Below are positions 17,184 to 27,559 of a stretch of DNA of 64,000 nt, piece by piece; within the stretch, counting starts at the first letter, position 1, and each line of letters begins with the position of its first letter. This DNA is from Hymenobacter properus. Lineage in GTDB: Bacteria; Bacteroidota; Bacteroidia; Cytophagales; Hymenobacteraceae. Location: contig NZ_JADQDP010000002.1 of NCBI RefSeq assembly GCF_015694735.1, positions 1,116,001-1,180,000 on the forward strand. The letters run 5' to 3'. Under the pieces are notes generated by a model, which made no database searches, was not told where the DNA came from, and saw only the letters and a program-made list of their open reading frames with translations. The translations under genes were made by a program, and so were the position numbers.

Positions 17184-20100
17184 ATGAAGCAAATGATACG
17201 CTTGCTGCTCCAACGGCTCCCGTTGGTGTGGACCTTTCTCTTATTGCTGAGCGGCGGCCGGGCCCTGGCGCAGGTAAGCAACGATGATTGTAGTGGGGCC
17301 GTGCCCTTGGCCACGTCCAGCGTGTGCACCACGCCCGTGAACGGCACCGTGGCCGGCGCCACCCAAAGTCTCGCGCCCACGGCCAGCTGCGGCGTGGGCC
17401 TCACCACCGCCACCGACGTGTGGTACAGCTTCACCGCCACCAGTTCCCTCCATTTAGTAACGCTGGCCCCGCGCTTTGCGGCCATTCTGGACGTGCGCAG
17501 CGGGAGTTGCGCCAGTAGCAGCAGCGTGTATTGCACCACTATTGCCAACAACAACACCGCAGCGGTGTCGGTGGGTGGCTTGGTTGCCAACCAAACCTAC
17601 TTTGTGCGGATATACCCGGCCAGCAACACGCCGCCCACTGGCATCAGCAGCACATTTGCGCTGTGCATTGGGCAGGGCACCACGGGGCCTACCAACGACG
17701 ACTGCGCCGGTGCCATCGATATACCGGTGAGCACCACCGGCACCTGCACCACCCAGGTGAGTGCCGACAATACCCTGGCCACTTCCAGCGCCGGCGTGCC
17801 CCAGCCTACCTGCGCCAACTACAACGGCCGCGACCTGTGGTTTTCGGTGACGGTGCCTGCCAGCGGCAACGTGACCGTGCGCACCGTGGTGAGCACCACC
17901 GGCACCGACGTGGGCGATACGGGCATGAGCATCTATTCGGGCACCTGCGGGAGCCTCACCCAGCTGGGCTGCAGCGACGACGAGGGCGGCGGCACCAAAT
18001 CCATGCTGGCCTACACGGGGCGCACACCGGGCGAGGTGCTGTACGTGCGGGTGTGGTCGTGGAACAACAACCGCAGCGGCTACATTGCCCTGTGCGCTAC
18101 TTCGCCGCCTCCTTTGGCCAACGACGATTGCGCCGGGGCCGTGCCGGTGCCCGTTACCACGGCCTGCACCGCGCCGGTAAGCGGTACCATCCAGGGCGCC
18201 ACGCAGTCGCTGCCGCCCACTGCCAACTGCGGAGGTAGTACCGCCGCCAACGACGTATGGTACAGCTTTGTGGCCAGCGGCGCCACGCAGCTTGTCACGC
18301 TCACGGCCGGGTTCTCGGCCCTTGTCGACGTGCGTTCGGGCACCTGCGCCAGTTCTACCAGCGTGTTCTGCGGCACCGCCTTCAACGCGCAGCCCCTGAC
18401 GGTGAGCGGCCTGACCAACGGCCAGACTTACTACTTGCGCCTGTACCTGAACGGCACTTTTACGCCCGCCAACCCGGCTTTCACGCTGTGCATCAACCCC
18501 GGCCCCACGCCCCCGGCCAACGACGAGTGCACGGGCGCCGTAGCGGTGTCCGTTGGCGCTAGCTGTTCTGCGCCGGTGAGCGGCACACTGGTTGGGGCCT
18601 CGCAGTCATTGCCGTCCACTGCTAACTGCACCCTGTCGGCCACCGTGGTCAACGATGTGTGGTACAGCTTCGTGGCTAATGGCACTTCCCAAACGCTTGC
18701 GGTGGCCGGAAACTTCCGGGCCGTGCTGGATGTGCGCACGGGCACGTGCGCCAATTCGACCAGCGTGTTTTGCACCTCTACTTTTGGGGGGCAAAGCGTG
18801 ACGGCGACGGGTTTGGTAAATGGGCAAGCGTATTTCCTTCGGGTGTACGCCGATGCCATCACGCCGCCGACCAATTCGGCCTTCACGCTGTGCATTACGT
18901 CCGGCCCACCGCCTTCGGTGAACGATGACTGCAGCACGGCCGTGGCCGTGGCGGTGGTGGCGGGCTGCGCCACTTCCACCAACGGCACGGTGGCCAATGC
19001 CACGCAGAGCCTGCCGCCCACGGCCAATTGCGGGGCCAACGTGACCACGGCCGCCGACGTGTGGTATAGCTTCGTGGCCAGCGCTCCCACCCAGCTCATC
19101 ACCCTCACCACGCGCTTCGGCGCCGTGATGGACATTCGCTCGGGCAATTGCACCAGCTCCACCAGCTTGCTCTGCACCAATGTGTTTGCCGGCTCAACCA
19201 GTGGCACAGTGGTGGGGGGGCTCACGACCAACCAGCAGTATTACATCCGCATTTATGCCAACGGGGCCACTCAGCCCTTGCCGGCCAATGCCACCTTCAC
19301 GCTGTGCATTAGCCCGGCGCCCACGCCGCCCGCCAACGATGAGTGCGCCAACGCGGTGGCCGTGCCCGTTACTACTACCTGCGCGTCGCCGGTGAGTGGC
19401 ACCGTCGATGCAGCGTCGCAGTCGTTGGCTCCGGCCAGCTGCAACAGCGCCAACACGCCCATTGCCCAGGACGTGTGGTACAGCTTCGTGGCCAGTGGCA
19501 GCTCCCAGTTGATTACCATAAATTCCCGTTTCACCGCCGTCGTAGAGGTGCGCAGTGGCACCTGCGCGGCCAGTACCAGCGTAACGTGCTACACCACCTT
19601 GGCCACCGTGACCGTGGGTACGCTGGTGGGCAACCTGACCAATGGCCAAACCTATTTCTTGCGCGTGTACGCCGCTGGCACCGCGCAGCCCACTGCCATA
19701 AACGCTACGTTTACGCTGTGCATCAGCCCTGGCCCGCCGCCGCCCGCCAACGATGAGTGCGCCAACGCTGTGCCGGTGACGGCGTCGACTACTACCAGCT
19801 GCGGCACCTCTGTGAGCGGCACCGTAGAAAATGCCTCGCAGTCGTTGCCGGGCACCGCCGGCTGTGGCGGGGGCTCGGGCAGCGCCGGCGATGTGTGGTA
19901 CAGCTTCGTGGCTAGTAGTTCGGCCCACACCGTGCTGCTCACGCCAACGCAAGGTATTCTCACGTTTGAGGTGCGCTCGGGCACGTGCGCGGCCTCATCC
20001 AACCTGTCGTGCAATACGGTATTTACCAATGGCACCCAGCCCGTGACCGTAAGCGGCCTAACGAACGGCCAAACTTATTTTATTCGGGTGTATTCTACTG

Positions 20101-22175
20101 CGCTGACGCCGCCCACGGGCACGGCCGCCGGCTTCACGCTGTGCCTCTCCACGCCGCCCCCGCCGCCCGCCAACGACGATTGCGCCGGCGCCCTGACCCT
20201 ACCCGTACAGGTGGGCACCACCTGCACCAGCCAAACCACAACCGACAACACCACCGCCACCGCCAGTACTGGTGCACCCGCGCCCGGCTGTGCCGGTAAC
20301 ACCCAGAGCCGCGACGTGTGGTTCCAGGTGACCGTGCCGGCCACGGGCACCCTTACGGTGCGCACCGTGGTGCCCACCACGGGCACCGACGTGGGCGACA
20401 CGGGCATGGCCATTTACTCGGGTACTTGCAGCAACCTGAGCCTGTTGGGCTGCAGCGACGACGAGGGCGGCGCGCTCAAGTCGCTGCTCACCCTCAATGG
20501 CCGCACGCCCGGCGAAGTGCTTTACGTGCGTGTATGGGCATTCAATGTCAATGCTGTGGGTACCTATGCCGTGTGCGCCACCACGCCGCAGGTATGCGCC
20601 GCGCCCACCGCGTTGGCCTCGAGCAATGTCACGAATAACACCGCGCAGCTGAACTGGCAACCGGGTGGCACGCCTGCCGCGGGCACTACCTACACCGTGG
20701 AATACGGCGTGCAGGGCTTCACACCCGGCACGGGCACCACCGTCACCGGCCTCACCACCGCCAGCACCCAGCTTACCGCGCTGACTCCTGCTACCACCTA
20801 CTGCTTCTACGTGCGGCAGAACTGCCCCGGCGGCAACGGCAGCAGCACCCAGGTAGGCCCCACCTGCTTCACCACTGCTGCCCCGGTGTGCGCGGCGCCC
20901 ACGGCGCCAGCTTCGAGCAACATCACCACCACCACGGCCCAGGTGAGTTGGCAGCCCGGCGGCACACCCGCCACGGGCACCACCTACACCCTTGAATATG
21001 GCGTGCAAGGCTTCACGCCCGGCACGGGTACATTCCTTGGTGGCCTCACTAGCGCCAGTGCCCAACTCACGGCTCTGAGCCCTGGCACCACTTACTGCTT
21101 CATTGTGCGCCAAAATTGCCCTGGCGGCAACGGCAGCAGCACCCAAGTTGGGCCTACTTGCTTCACCACCACGGCGCTGCCGTGCGCGGTGCCCACCGGT
21201 GGCACAGGGGCAGGCAGCCTCAACTCGGCGGTGCTGAGCTGGCAGCCGGGTGGCACGCCTGCGGCAGGCACCACCTATACCGTTGAGTTCGGTCCGCAGG
21301 GCTTCACGCAGGGCACGGGCACAACGGTGACGGCCCTCAGCACGACTCTGACCATTACCGGCCTCACAGCTGCCACCCAGTATTGTTTCTACGTGCGGCA
21401 GAACTGCCCGGCCCCGTCCGGCAGCAGCGCCTTCGCCGGGCCGTTCTGTTTCCAAACTACGGCCACGCCACCTGCGCCCGCCAACGACGACCCCTGCGGT
21501 GCCGTCACGCTAACGCTGTCGGCTTCGGGCGGCCCCTTGCAGCCGGTGTCGGGTACCACTGTGGGAGCCACCACCAGCGCTCAGCCGGGTATCTCGCTGC
21601 CGGCTTGCGCGCCAGCCACCGCGCCCGGCGATGTCTGGTTCAGCATGACGCCCGCAGCGGGCATCACGTCGGTTCGCCTCACCCTCACTGGGGCCCCGGC
21701 GGGCATGGTGCGGGTATTCACGGCGGCCAACTGCACGAGTGGGCCGTTTACGCTGGTAAGCTGCCAGAGCAGCGGGGCCGCCAACACCACTGTGGGCACC
21801 GTGAACCTAACCGGCCTCACGGCGGGCCAACGCTACTACGTGGCTGTGAGCGGCTACGGCAACAGTGACACGCCGGGAGCCTTCACCATTGCCGGCGCTA
21901 CGGTCACGGCAGGGCGTGTTCAGGCCGAGTCGGGCAGCCTGCTGGTGTTCCCCAACCCCAGCAATACCGGCCAGCTCACCCTGCGCCTCAGGGGTCTGCG
22001 CGGCACCATGCAAGCTACTTTGCTCAATGCCTTGGGGCAGGTAGTGTACACGCAGCGCCTGCCCAGCGGCACCACCGAGCAGGTGCTGAACACGCGAGGC
22101 TTTGCCACTGGCCTTTACACGCTGCGCGTGGTGGTAGGTGATGAAGTGCTGACCCGCAAAGTGGTGCTGGAATAA
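17184..22175 (+). CDS. Giant modular secreted protein with T9SS type A sorting domain
   Basis: A 1663-residue exported protein. Residues 1-30 are a signal peptide (GRALAQ). Then come eight ND[D/E]C-starting modules of about 130-140 residues, beginning at residues 33, 171, 313, 446, 580, 718, 856 and 997. Modules 1 and 3-7 are type A (DVWYSFVAS, VRSGTC, LTNGQTYFLRVY, FTLCI). Modules 2 and 8 are type B (RDLWF/RDVWF, TGTDVGDTGM, CSDDEGG, GEVLYVRVW). Three fibronectin III-like domains start near 1137, 1235 and 1334. A ninth, divergent module starts near 1434. Residues 1586-1663 are a T9SS sorting domain (LLVFPNPSNTG then GLYTLRVVVG). It is likely surface-bound or released, and possibly adhesive. 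It has no enzyme motif. Confidence 0.9.
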   Translation: MKQMIRLLLQRLPLVWTFLLLLSGGRALAQVSNDDCSGAVPLATSSVCTTPVNGTVAGATQSLAPTASCGVGLTTATDVWYSFTATSSLHLVTLAPRFAAILDVRSGSCASSSSVYCTTIANNNTAAVSVGGLVANQTYFVRIYPASNTPPTGISSTFALCIGQGTTGPTNDDCAGAIDIPVSTTGTCTTQVSADNTLATSSAGVPQPTCANYNGRDLWFSVTVPASGNVTVRTVVSTTGTDVGDTGMSIYSGTCGSLTQLGCSDDEGGGTKSMLAYTGRTPGEVLYVRVWSWNNNRSGYIALCATSPPPLANDDCAGAVPVPVTTACTAPVSGTIQGATQSLPPTANCGGSTAANDVWYSFVASGATQLVTLTAGFSALVDVRSGTCASSTSVFCGTAFNAQPLTVSGLTNGQTYYLRLYLNGTFTPANPAFTLCINPGPTPPANDECTGAVAVSVGASCSAPVSGTLVGASQSLPSTANCTLSATVVNDVWYSFVANGTSQTLAVAGNFRAVLDVRTGTCANSTSVFCTSTFGGQSVTATGLVNGQAYFLRVYADAITPPTNSAFTLCITSGPPPSVNDDCSTAVAVAVVAGCATSTNGTVANATQSLPPTANCGANVTTAADVWYSFVASAPTQLITLTTRFGAVMDIRSGNCTSSTSLLCTNVFAGSTSGTVVGGLTTNQQYYIRIYANGATQPLPANATFTLCISPAPTPPANDECANAVAVPVTTTCASPVSGTVDAASQSLAPASCNSANTPIAQDVWYSFVASGSSQLITINSRFTAVVEVRSGTCAASTSVTCYTTLATVTVGTLVGNLTNGQTYFLRVYAAGTAQPTAINATFTLCISPGPPPPANDECANAVPVTASTTTSCGTSVSGTVENASQSLPGTAGCGGGSGSAGDVWYSFVASSSAHTVLLTPTQGILTFEVRSGTCAASSNLSCNTVFTNGTQPVTVSGLTNGQTYFIRVYSTALTPPTGTAAGFTLCLSTPPPPPANDDCAGALTLPVQVGTTCTSQTTTDNTTATASTGAPAPGCAGNTQSRDVWFQVTVPATGTLTVRTVVPTTGTDVGDTGMAIYSGTCSNLSLLGCSDDEGGALKSLLTLNGRTPGEVLYVRVWAFNVNAVGTYAVCATTPQVCAAPTALASSNVTNNTAQLNWQPGGTPAAGTTYTVEYGVQGFTPGTGTTVTGLTTASTQLTALTPATTYCFYVRQNCPGGNGSSTQVGPTCFTTAAPVCAAPTAPASSNITTTTAQVSWQPGGTPATGTTYTLEYGVQGFTPGTGTFLGGLTSASAQLTALSPGTTYCFIVRQNCPGGNGSSTQVGPTCFTTTALPCAVPTGGTGAGSLNSAVLSWQPGGTPAAGTTYTVEFGPQGFTQGTGTTVTALSTTLTITGLTAATQYCFYVRQNCPAPSGSSAFAGPFCFQTTATPPAPANDDPCGAVTLTLSASGGPLQPVSGTTVGATTSAQPGISLPACAPATAPGDVWFSMTPAAGITSVRLTLTGAPAGMVRVFTAANCTSGPFTLVSCQSSGAANTTVGTVNLTGLTAGQRYYVAVSGYGNSDTPGAFTIAGATVTAGRVQAESGSLLVFPNPSNTGQLTLRLRGLRGTMQATLLNALGQVVYTQRLPSGTTEQVLNTRGFATGLYTLRVVVGDEVLTRKVVLE

Positions 22176-22194
22176 ACGAGCCAGCAGAAAATGG

Positions 22195-22227
22195 AAAAGA
22201 GCCGGCCCCAAGGCCGGCTCTTTTTTT
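22195..22227 (+). terminator. Rho-independent terminator of the giant secreted protein gene
   Basis: The stem GAGCCGGCC / GGCCGGCTC around CCAA is followed by T7. It begins about 20 nt after the stop codon of the plus-strand gene and also lies beyond the 3' end of the minus-strand DUF255 gene. Confidence 0.88.
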
Positions 22228-22251
22228 GTGCTTTGCTTTATTGAAAAGTAT

Positions 22252-24336
22252 TTAAAATTCGGCCAGGAGCTTTCGAGCCTCTGCCACACTATAGACCGGC
22301 GCTAGGCAAGCCTGATTGCGGCAGATATGAATGGCGGTGCGACCTTGTTCGGGGGCCTTTAGCAGCTTGAGCAAGGGCAGTTCCGACGATTTTTCGGCAC
22401 CGGCCAGCACCGCATCAAACAAAAAATGCCGGCTCAGCTCTTGCCGGAAATCTTCGGCGTCGGGGCCGATAATAGCAATTTCGGCGCCCGGCCGCAGCAG
22501 TGCCGCGTAGAGCGAGGCCCAATTGGCCAGGTGTTGCGCTTCCCTCACCACTAAGTGCCGCACTTGGGCCAGCATGTTGGCCGCCAAATCGGTGTAGCGC
22601 GGGTTTTCGAGGTGGCGGCCCAAGCGGCGCAGGTTGTGCGCCATCACCGAGTTGGAGCTTGGAATGACGTTGTCCATTAGCTCCTTTTTGCGGGCAATGA
22701 GGGCTTCGGCCCGGCGGTCGGTGTAGAAAAACTGCGTTTCGGCGGGGTCGAAAAAATTATCTAGCACGTACTCAGTCAGGGCCTCCGCCTCGCGCAGCCA
22801 GCTTTCCCCGAAGCTGACTTCGTAGAGGCTGATGTAGGCCTGGATGACCAGCGCAAAATCCTCCAAAAAGCCGTTGATGCTGGCGCGGCCGTTTTTGCAG
22901 GTGCGGAACAAGCCCGCGCCGTTGCGTAGGTTTTTTTGGATAAATGCTGCGTTGTGCTCCGCCATTACCAGGAATTCGGGCTCGCCGAAGGCGCGGTAGG
23001 CGTCCGTCAGGCCTTGCAGCATTAGGGCATTCCAGCCGGTGAGCACCTTGTCGTCGAGGCCGGGGCGCACGCGGGTGGCACGCACAGCCATAATCTTCTG
23101 CTTCCAGCCGGCCATCAGTTCGGGCACGATACCAGCCGTGAGCTGGTGCGCGGCGGCAAAATCGGCGTCGCTTTGGCGGCGGTGCAGGATGTTGCGCCCG
23201 TGCTCCCAATTGCCCAGCGCCGTGCAGTTGTAGTAAGCCGAAAACAGCGGCTCCTCGTCGCCCAGAATATCGCGCAGCTCGTCCTTCGTGAAGACGTAAA
23301 ACTTACCCTCCTCGCCCTCGCTATCGGCATCGAGGGAAGAATAGAAGCCGCCCTCCGCATTCGTAAGCTCCAGCCGAACGAACTCAATGGTATCGTAAAC
23401 CACCTCCCGAAACAGCTCATCTTGCGTGAGTTGAAAGGCTTCGCTGTATAAGCTCACCAGCTGCCCGTTGTCGTACAGCATCTTCTCGAAGTGCGGGGCC
23501 AGCCACTCGGCATCCACTGAGTAGCGCGCAAAGCCGCCGTGCACCTGGTCGTAAATACCGCCCCAGGCCATTTCGCGCAGCGTCAGTACCGCTTGGTTGA
23601 GCACCGCCGGGCTGCCGCTGATGGCGTAGGCCCGCAGCAAAAGCCGCCAGATACCGGGCATTGGAAACTTCGGCGCGCGGTTCATCCCGCCGCGTTCCCG
23701 GTCAAACTGCGTGCTGAGGTTGTACACCAGTAGCTTGAATTCGTCGTCCGATACACCGGCCGGACCGGTTTCTGGCGTGCCGCCAAGGGCTTCCTGCGCT
23801 GCGTGCCCGTTTGACGCGCCATATTTCTGCAGTTCGCTGGCGCCGATGACTTCCATAAACCGCTCGGCCGACTGTTCCAATTCAGCCCGGTGCTCACCCG
23901 CGTAAGCTTCGCCGATGTTGGCCAGCAGTTTCGTCCAGTTGCCCGGCGAGAAATACGTGCCGCCGTAAAACGGCTTGGCTTCTGAGGTCAAAAACACATT
24001 TAGCGGCCAGCCGCCCTGCAGGCCCATGGCGTGCAGGGCCTCTATGTACACCTGGTCTACATCGGGACGCTCCTCGCGGTCTACCTTGATGCAGACGAAG
24101 TGCTGGTTCATTACCTCGGCCACCGCTACATTCTCGAAGGATTCGCGCTCCATCACGTGACACCAGTGGCAGGCTGCGTAGCCAATGCTCACCAGAATGG
24201 GCTTCTGTTCGGCCTTGGCCCGGTTGAGCGCCTCCGGGCCCCAAGGATACCAGTCCACGGGGTTGTGGGCATGCTGCTGCAGGTAAGGGCTGGTTTCTTG
24301 GGCAAGACGATTGGAGAAGAACGAAGCGTGAGTCAT
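22252..24336 (-). CDS. Thioredoxin-domain protein, DUF255/YyaL (SSP411-like)
   Basis: A 694-residue cytoplasmic protein. The N-terminal thioredoxin-like domain (about 1-170) starts [21 protein letters not shown] and holds the redox-type motif [14 protein letters not shown], followed by [13 protein letters not shown] and GGWPLNVFL. The rest is an alpha/alpha-barrel like N-acylglucosamine epimerases, with [20 protein letters not shown] and [10 protein letters not shown] blocks. Length and order match the bacterial YyaL / mammalian SPATA20 family, whose biochemical role is not well settled. It stands alone between two terminators. Confidence 0.93.
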   Translation of the reverse strand: MTHASFFSNRLAQETSPYLQQHAHNPVDWYPWGPEALNRAKAEQKPILVSIGYAACHWCHVMERESFENVAVAEVMNQHFVCIKVDREERPDVDQVYIEALHAMGLQGGWPLNVFLTSEAKPFYGGTYFSPGNWTKLLANIGEAYAGEHRAELEQSAERFMEVIGASELQKYGASNGHAAQEALGGTPETGPAGVSDDEFKLLVYNLSTQFDRERGGMNRAPKFPMPGIWRLLLRAYAISGSPAVLNQAVLTLREMAWGGIYDQVHGGFARYSVDAEWLAPHFEKMLYDNGQLVSLYSEAFQLTQDELFREVVYDTIEFVRLELTNAEGGFYSSLDADSEGEEGKFYVFTKDELRDILGDEEPLFSAYYNCTALGNWEHGRNILHRRQSDADFAAAHQLTAGIVPELMAGWKQKIMAVRATRVRPGLDDKVLTGWNALMLQGLTDAYRAFGEPEFLVMAEHNAAFIQKNLRNGAGLFRTCKNGRASINGFLEDFALVIQAYISLYEVSFGESWLREAEALTEYVLDNFFDPAETQFFYTDRRAEALIARKKELMDNVIPSSNSVMAHNLRRLGRHLENPRYTDLAANMLAQVRHLVVREAQHLANWASLYAALLRPGAEIAIIGPDAEDFRQELSRHFLFDAVLAGAEKSSELPLLKLLKAPEQGRTAIHICRNQACLAPVYSVAEARKLLAEF

Positions 24337-24365
24337 AGCAAAAAGAAGGGGAGAGCCTTAAAACG

Positions 24366-24394
24366 ACAAACCCGGCGGAAAGGGCCGGGTTTGT
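24366..24394. terminator. Hairpin terminator between DUF255 and GSCFA genes
   Basis: The stem ACAAACCCGGC / GCCGGGTTTGT surrounds GGAAAGG. It lies just past the stop of the GSCFA gene (minus strand, ends at 24398). The T-run is short. Confidence 0.7.
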
Positions 24395-24397
24395 AAT

Positions 24398-27001
24398 TTA
24401 TTCAGCGGATTTGGCTGGCTTCCTGGCCGCTTTGGGTTTGGCGGCTTGTTTTTCGTTGTTAGTACCCGTTTTAGCCGCTTTGGGCTTGGCCGGCGCTTTC
24501 ACAGGAGCTTTGGGCGCCTTTTTAGCTCTAGCCGCCGGCTTAGGCTCAGGAGCGGCGCTTGCAGCCGAAACAGGCGGTGCAATCTCCAAAGTTGCCTCCA
24601 CTATTTCCGGCAATGGTGCCAGGGGCGCCGGCTTGGCTTTGGGTTTTGTGGCCGTTGGCTTCTTTGCCGCCTTCATTTTGGGCTCCGCCTTGGTGGGGTT
24701 AGCGTTTGTGGCAGCGTCTGGTGTTTCCAACGGCGCCGCAGGCGCCACCAAAGAAGCCGATGAGCCTTTCATACGGCCTGCGGCCACTTGCGTGCGTACC
24801 TGGGAGGCATCGGGCACGGGCACAACCGGCGTGTCGACTGCCGGCTTTTCCGTCCGCGCCCCGCTGATTGCACGGGCCTTGGCCCGGCGCGGCGAGCGGC
24901 GAGCAGGCGTATTGCCGTCGCCAGAGGGCGTTACGTCAGCATTTATTGCCGAAACAGGGCTCTCCGTTTGAGCAAGCTCGTTGGACGCAATGGCGGGAGC
25001 CACTTCTTCGCCGGCCGGCTGCCTGGTAGTCTCAATTACTGCGCTGCCAACCGCAGGGGTTGGTGCTTCGTTTTCAGTGACTTCTGCTGCTGGTGCGGCA
25101 GTGCCCATGGCCGGATTGGCCTTTGCCGCGTTTTTCTTCTTCCGGTTGCGGCTGTTGCGCGTCGCCGGTGCGTTAGCCTCAGAAGCCAATGGGGCAGGAG
25201 AGGGCTCGTTCGATACTGCAGGTATTTCCAACGGCGGAATGGCAGGCGTCGGCAACGGCAGCGCCGCATCCACGGGCGCTGTGGTCTCTGCGCTGGGCTC
25301 CAACGGTGCCGCAAACAGCGGCCCCCGACGGCCCCCCCGTTTCACCGGCACCGATTTAACAATGACGCTGGATTTCTTTGGCTCTGTTGTCTCAGACGGT
25401 TGGCCAACGGCAGCAGCTGCCGCCGGGCTGTCCGGCTCAGCCGAGTCGTCTCCTGGCATGGCACTGCTCAGTGCTTGGTTTTCGGCTTCAGCCGCCAGGC
25501 GCAGCGCGTGCTTGCGCGCCGTGCGCTTGGCCCCACCCCGCGAGCGGCGTTTCTTTTTCTTCGCCGGCTCGGCGTTGGCCGCCGTGTCAGCCCCGGCCAC
25601 CAAATCAGCCGCCAAAGGCGCAGGTGCCAGCTCCATCAGGTTCGCTTCGAGCGCAGCCACGGCTTCTGCCCGTGCCTCCGGCACAATAACCGGCGCATCT
25701 GCCGTTTCGCCAGCAAAAGCGGCCGTTTGGAACTGCTCGTTCTCCGTGGGCTGACCTTGCCGATTTCGGCCGCGTCCATCGCGCCGTCCCCGCTCCGGGC
25801 GCTGCCCCCGTTGTGCCCGAAACTCTTCCGGCGACAAGCGCGGGCGGTTTTCTGAGCTGGCCGGTTGGGTTGCGGCGGCCAACGTGGCATCAGCGGCCCT
25901 GGCTACTTCTGTCGCATCAGAGCTGCTGCGTTCCACCGCCGATACTTGGGAGCCCTCGCCGATATCAATCCGCTCTTCGTCGTCCTCCAGTTCGGCCACC
26001 AGCTCTGGCTGCCGCGGCTCGGGCAAGGCTGCCAGCTGCGTACGCACTGTGCGCAGCTCGTCGCTCACTTCTACCCGGCGCAGGCTCAGCTGCTCCAGCT
26101 TCTGCAAGGTGCTTTCCAGGAATTGCCGGTGCTCGGGCGCCCCCGCATGCAGCGGCCGGTGACCCAGCGACTGCCGCACCGAAGCCCATTCCTTGCGGAA
26201 GCGACCGAAATCAGCATCGAAATACGCACGCGCAAACTTCTCCCAGATGTAATCCTCCGCCACTTCCGACGGATGCAGCATGTCGGCCGCATAAAAACGG
26301 TAGTCGCGCAAGTCGTCCACCAGCAGTTCATACGCCGGGAAATAAGCCACGCCCGGCAGCAGGTCGCTCACAATGTGCGTGGCCACCCGCAACACCGATT
26401 TGCTAACTGCATTCAATTGCAAGGTCTCTTTTAAATGCCGCACCGGGCTCACCGTCAGCACAAAGCGCACTTTGGGATTGATGCGGCGCAGGTAAGCATG
26501 GGTTTCAGCCAGCGCATTGATAATTTCATCCGGCGTCAGCAGCTCGCGCACGAACAGGTCGGCGGGCTGCTTGTGGCAGTTATTCACCAGTTCGCCGGTT
26601 TCGCGCAGGCGGTAGGCCCAGGCCGTGCCCAGTGTCAGGAGTACCACATCGGCGTTGCGCACATACTCACTAGTGCGCCGCACCAGTTCCTGAATGTGCT
26701 GCAGCAATTCCACCGGCGACTCGGCCCCAATGCTGCCGTGCAGGTCGTAGCTCTGCCAGCGGCCGCGTGCCTCCACTATGTGCTGCTGCCAGTCCACATC
26801 CTCACCAGCAGCTGCGCGCAAGAGCTGCGCCAGCGCCAGCGGCTGAAACACGGTGCCAAACGGGTTCACCAGTGCATCCACCTTATTGGCTAGCAGGCGT
26901 GAGCCGATGCTGTCGGCAAAGCAGGAGCCCATGGTCAGGACCCGCGCCGTGCGCGCAAGCTGGTCGGTGGCCGGGGCAATAGAAAGTTCAGTTCTAAACA
27001 T
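24398..27001 (-). CDS. GSCFA-domain protein with ~550-residue basic low-complexity tail
   Basis: An 867-residue protein. The first ~315 residues form a GSCFA domain: LTMGSCFADSIG (GSCF at 25-28), NPFGTVFQP, LTLGTAWAY, FVLTVSPVRHLKE, and ADMLHPSEVAEDYIW, which resembles SGNH-type hydrolase blocks and may supply the catalytic Asp/His. After a Glu-rich link (EDDEERIDIGEG) there is a disordered tail rich in Ala, Pro, Lys and Arg. It has basic islands such as KKKKRRSRGGAKRTARK and a histone H1-like end (KAPKAPVKAPAKPKAAK). GSCFA proteins are usually about 320 residues, so the tail is the odd part. I chose the start MFRTELSI; a minus-strand TATTTTTG lies immediately upstream. Confidence 0.88.
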   Translation of the reverse strand: MFRTELSIAPATDQLARTARVLTMGSCFADSIGSRLLANKVDALVNPFGTVFQPLALAQLLRAAAGEDVDWQQHIVEARGRWQSYDLHGSIGAESPVELLQHIQELVRRTSEYVRNADVVLLTLGTAWAYRLRETGELVNNCHKQPADLFVRELLTPDEIINALAETHAYLRRINPKVRFVLTVSPVRHLKETLQLNAVSKSVLRVATHIVSDLLPGVAYFPAYELLVDDLRDYRFYAADMLHPSEVAEDYIWEKFARAYFDADFGRFRKEWASVRQSLGHRPLHAGAPEHRQFLESTLQKLEQLSLRRVEVSDELRTVRTQLAALPEPRQPELVAELEDDEERIDIGEGSQVSAVERSSSDATEVARAADATLAAATQPASSENRPRLSPEEFRAQRGQRPERGRRDGRGRNRQGQPTENEQFQTAAFAGETADAPVIVPEARAEAVAALEANLMELAPAPLAADLVAGADTAANAEPAKKKKRRSRGGAKRTARKHALRLAAEAENQALSSAMPGDDSAEPDSPAAAAAVGQPSETTEPKKSSVIVKSVPVKRGGRRGPLFAAPLEPSAETTAPVDAALPLPTPAIPPLEIPAVSNEPSPAPLASEANAPATRNSRNRKKKNAAKANPAMGTAAPAAEVTENEAPTPAVGSAVIETTRQPAGEEVAPAIASNELAQTESPVSAINADVTPSGDGNTPARRSPRRAKARAISGARTEKPAVDTPVVPVPDASQVRTQVAAGRMKGSSASLVAPAAPLETPDAATNANPTKAEPKMKAAKKPTATKPKAKPAPLAPLPEIVEATLEIAPPVSAASAAPEPKPAARAKKAPKAPVKAPAKPKAAKTGTNNEKQAAKPKAARKPAKSAE

Positions 27002-27046
27002 CAAAGCAAAAATAGCCCGCCGGGCCATATAGCGCCGGGGCAGCAT

Positions 27047-27077
27047 AAAAAAAGCCCTGCCGGCTGGCAGGGCTTTT
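27047..27077. terminator. Rho-independent terminator after rplI
   Basis: The stem AAAAGCCCTGCC / GGCAGGGCTTTT has loop GGCT, with T-runs on both strands. It lies 22 nt beyond the stop of rplI in transcription order and closes the rpsF-rpsR-rplI operon. Confidence 0.88.
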
Positions 27078-27099
27078 CAAACAAAGTGCAGCGCTGAAA

Positions 27100-27543
27100 C
27101 TACTCAGCTACTACGCGGAATTTCACCGTGTGCTTCACTTCCTTGTGCAGGTTGGCGGTAGCGGTGTAGTCGCCAGCAGCCGAAGGCTCCTGGTCGAACG
27201 ACAGACGCTTGCGGTCCACGTCCACACCTTTGGCTTTCAGGGCGTCAGCCAGCTGCAGGGTGGTCACGCGGCCGAAGATTTTGCCGCTTTCGCCCACCTT
27301 AGCCGGAATCTCCAGCACGGTTTCGCCGATTTGGTCGGCAATGGCTTGCGCGTCACCTTTGATTTTGTCGGCTTTGTGAGCGGCTTGACGCACGTTCTCG
27401 GCCGTAATTTTCTTGTTAGTCTTGTCGGCCAGCATGGCCAGACCCTGCGGGAGCAGGTAGTTGCGACCATAACCGGATTTCACGGTCACGATGTCGTTCT
27501 TGTACCCGAGGCCCTTAACGTCGTCTTTGAGGATGATTTCCAT
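27100..27543 (-). CDS. rplI: 50S ribosomal protein L9
   Basis: A 147-residue large-subunit protein. The N-terminal rRNA-binding domain has MEIILKDDVKGLG and the L9 signature region VKSGYGRNYLLPQGLAM. A long connecting helix and a C-terminal domain (FGRVTTLQLADALKAKGVDVD) follow. The start is fixed by family similarity; the 23 codons upstream in frame are read through a 7-nt-repeat hairpin and are not L9-like. It is last in the operon after rpsF and rpsR. Confidence 0.97.
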   Translation of the reverse strand: MEIILKDDVKGLGYKNDIVTVKSGYGRNYLLPQGLAMLADKTNKKITAENVRQAAHKADKIKGDAQAIADQIGETVLEIPAKVGESGKIFGRVTTLQLADALKAKGVDVDRKRLSFDQEPSAAGDYTATANLHKEVKHTVKFRVVAE

Positions 27544-27559
27544 GTCTTGCAGAAATTCT

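Noticed and set aside
20199..21455. 418-codon minus-strand open frame across the giant secreted protein
   Set aside because: It is repetitive only because the sense-strand modules are repetitive. It is Gly/Arg/Ala-rich without known features.
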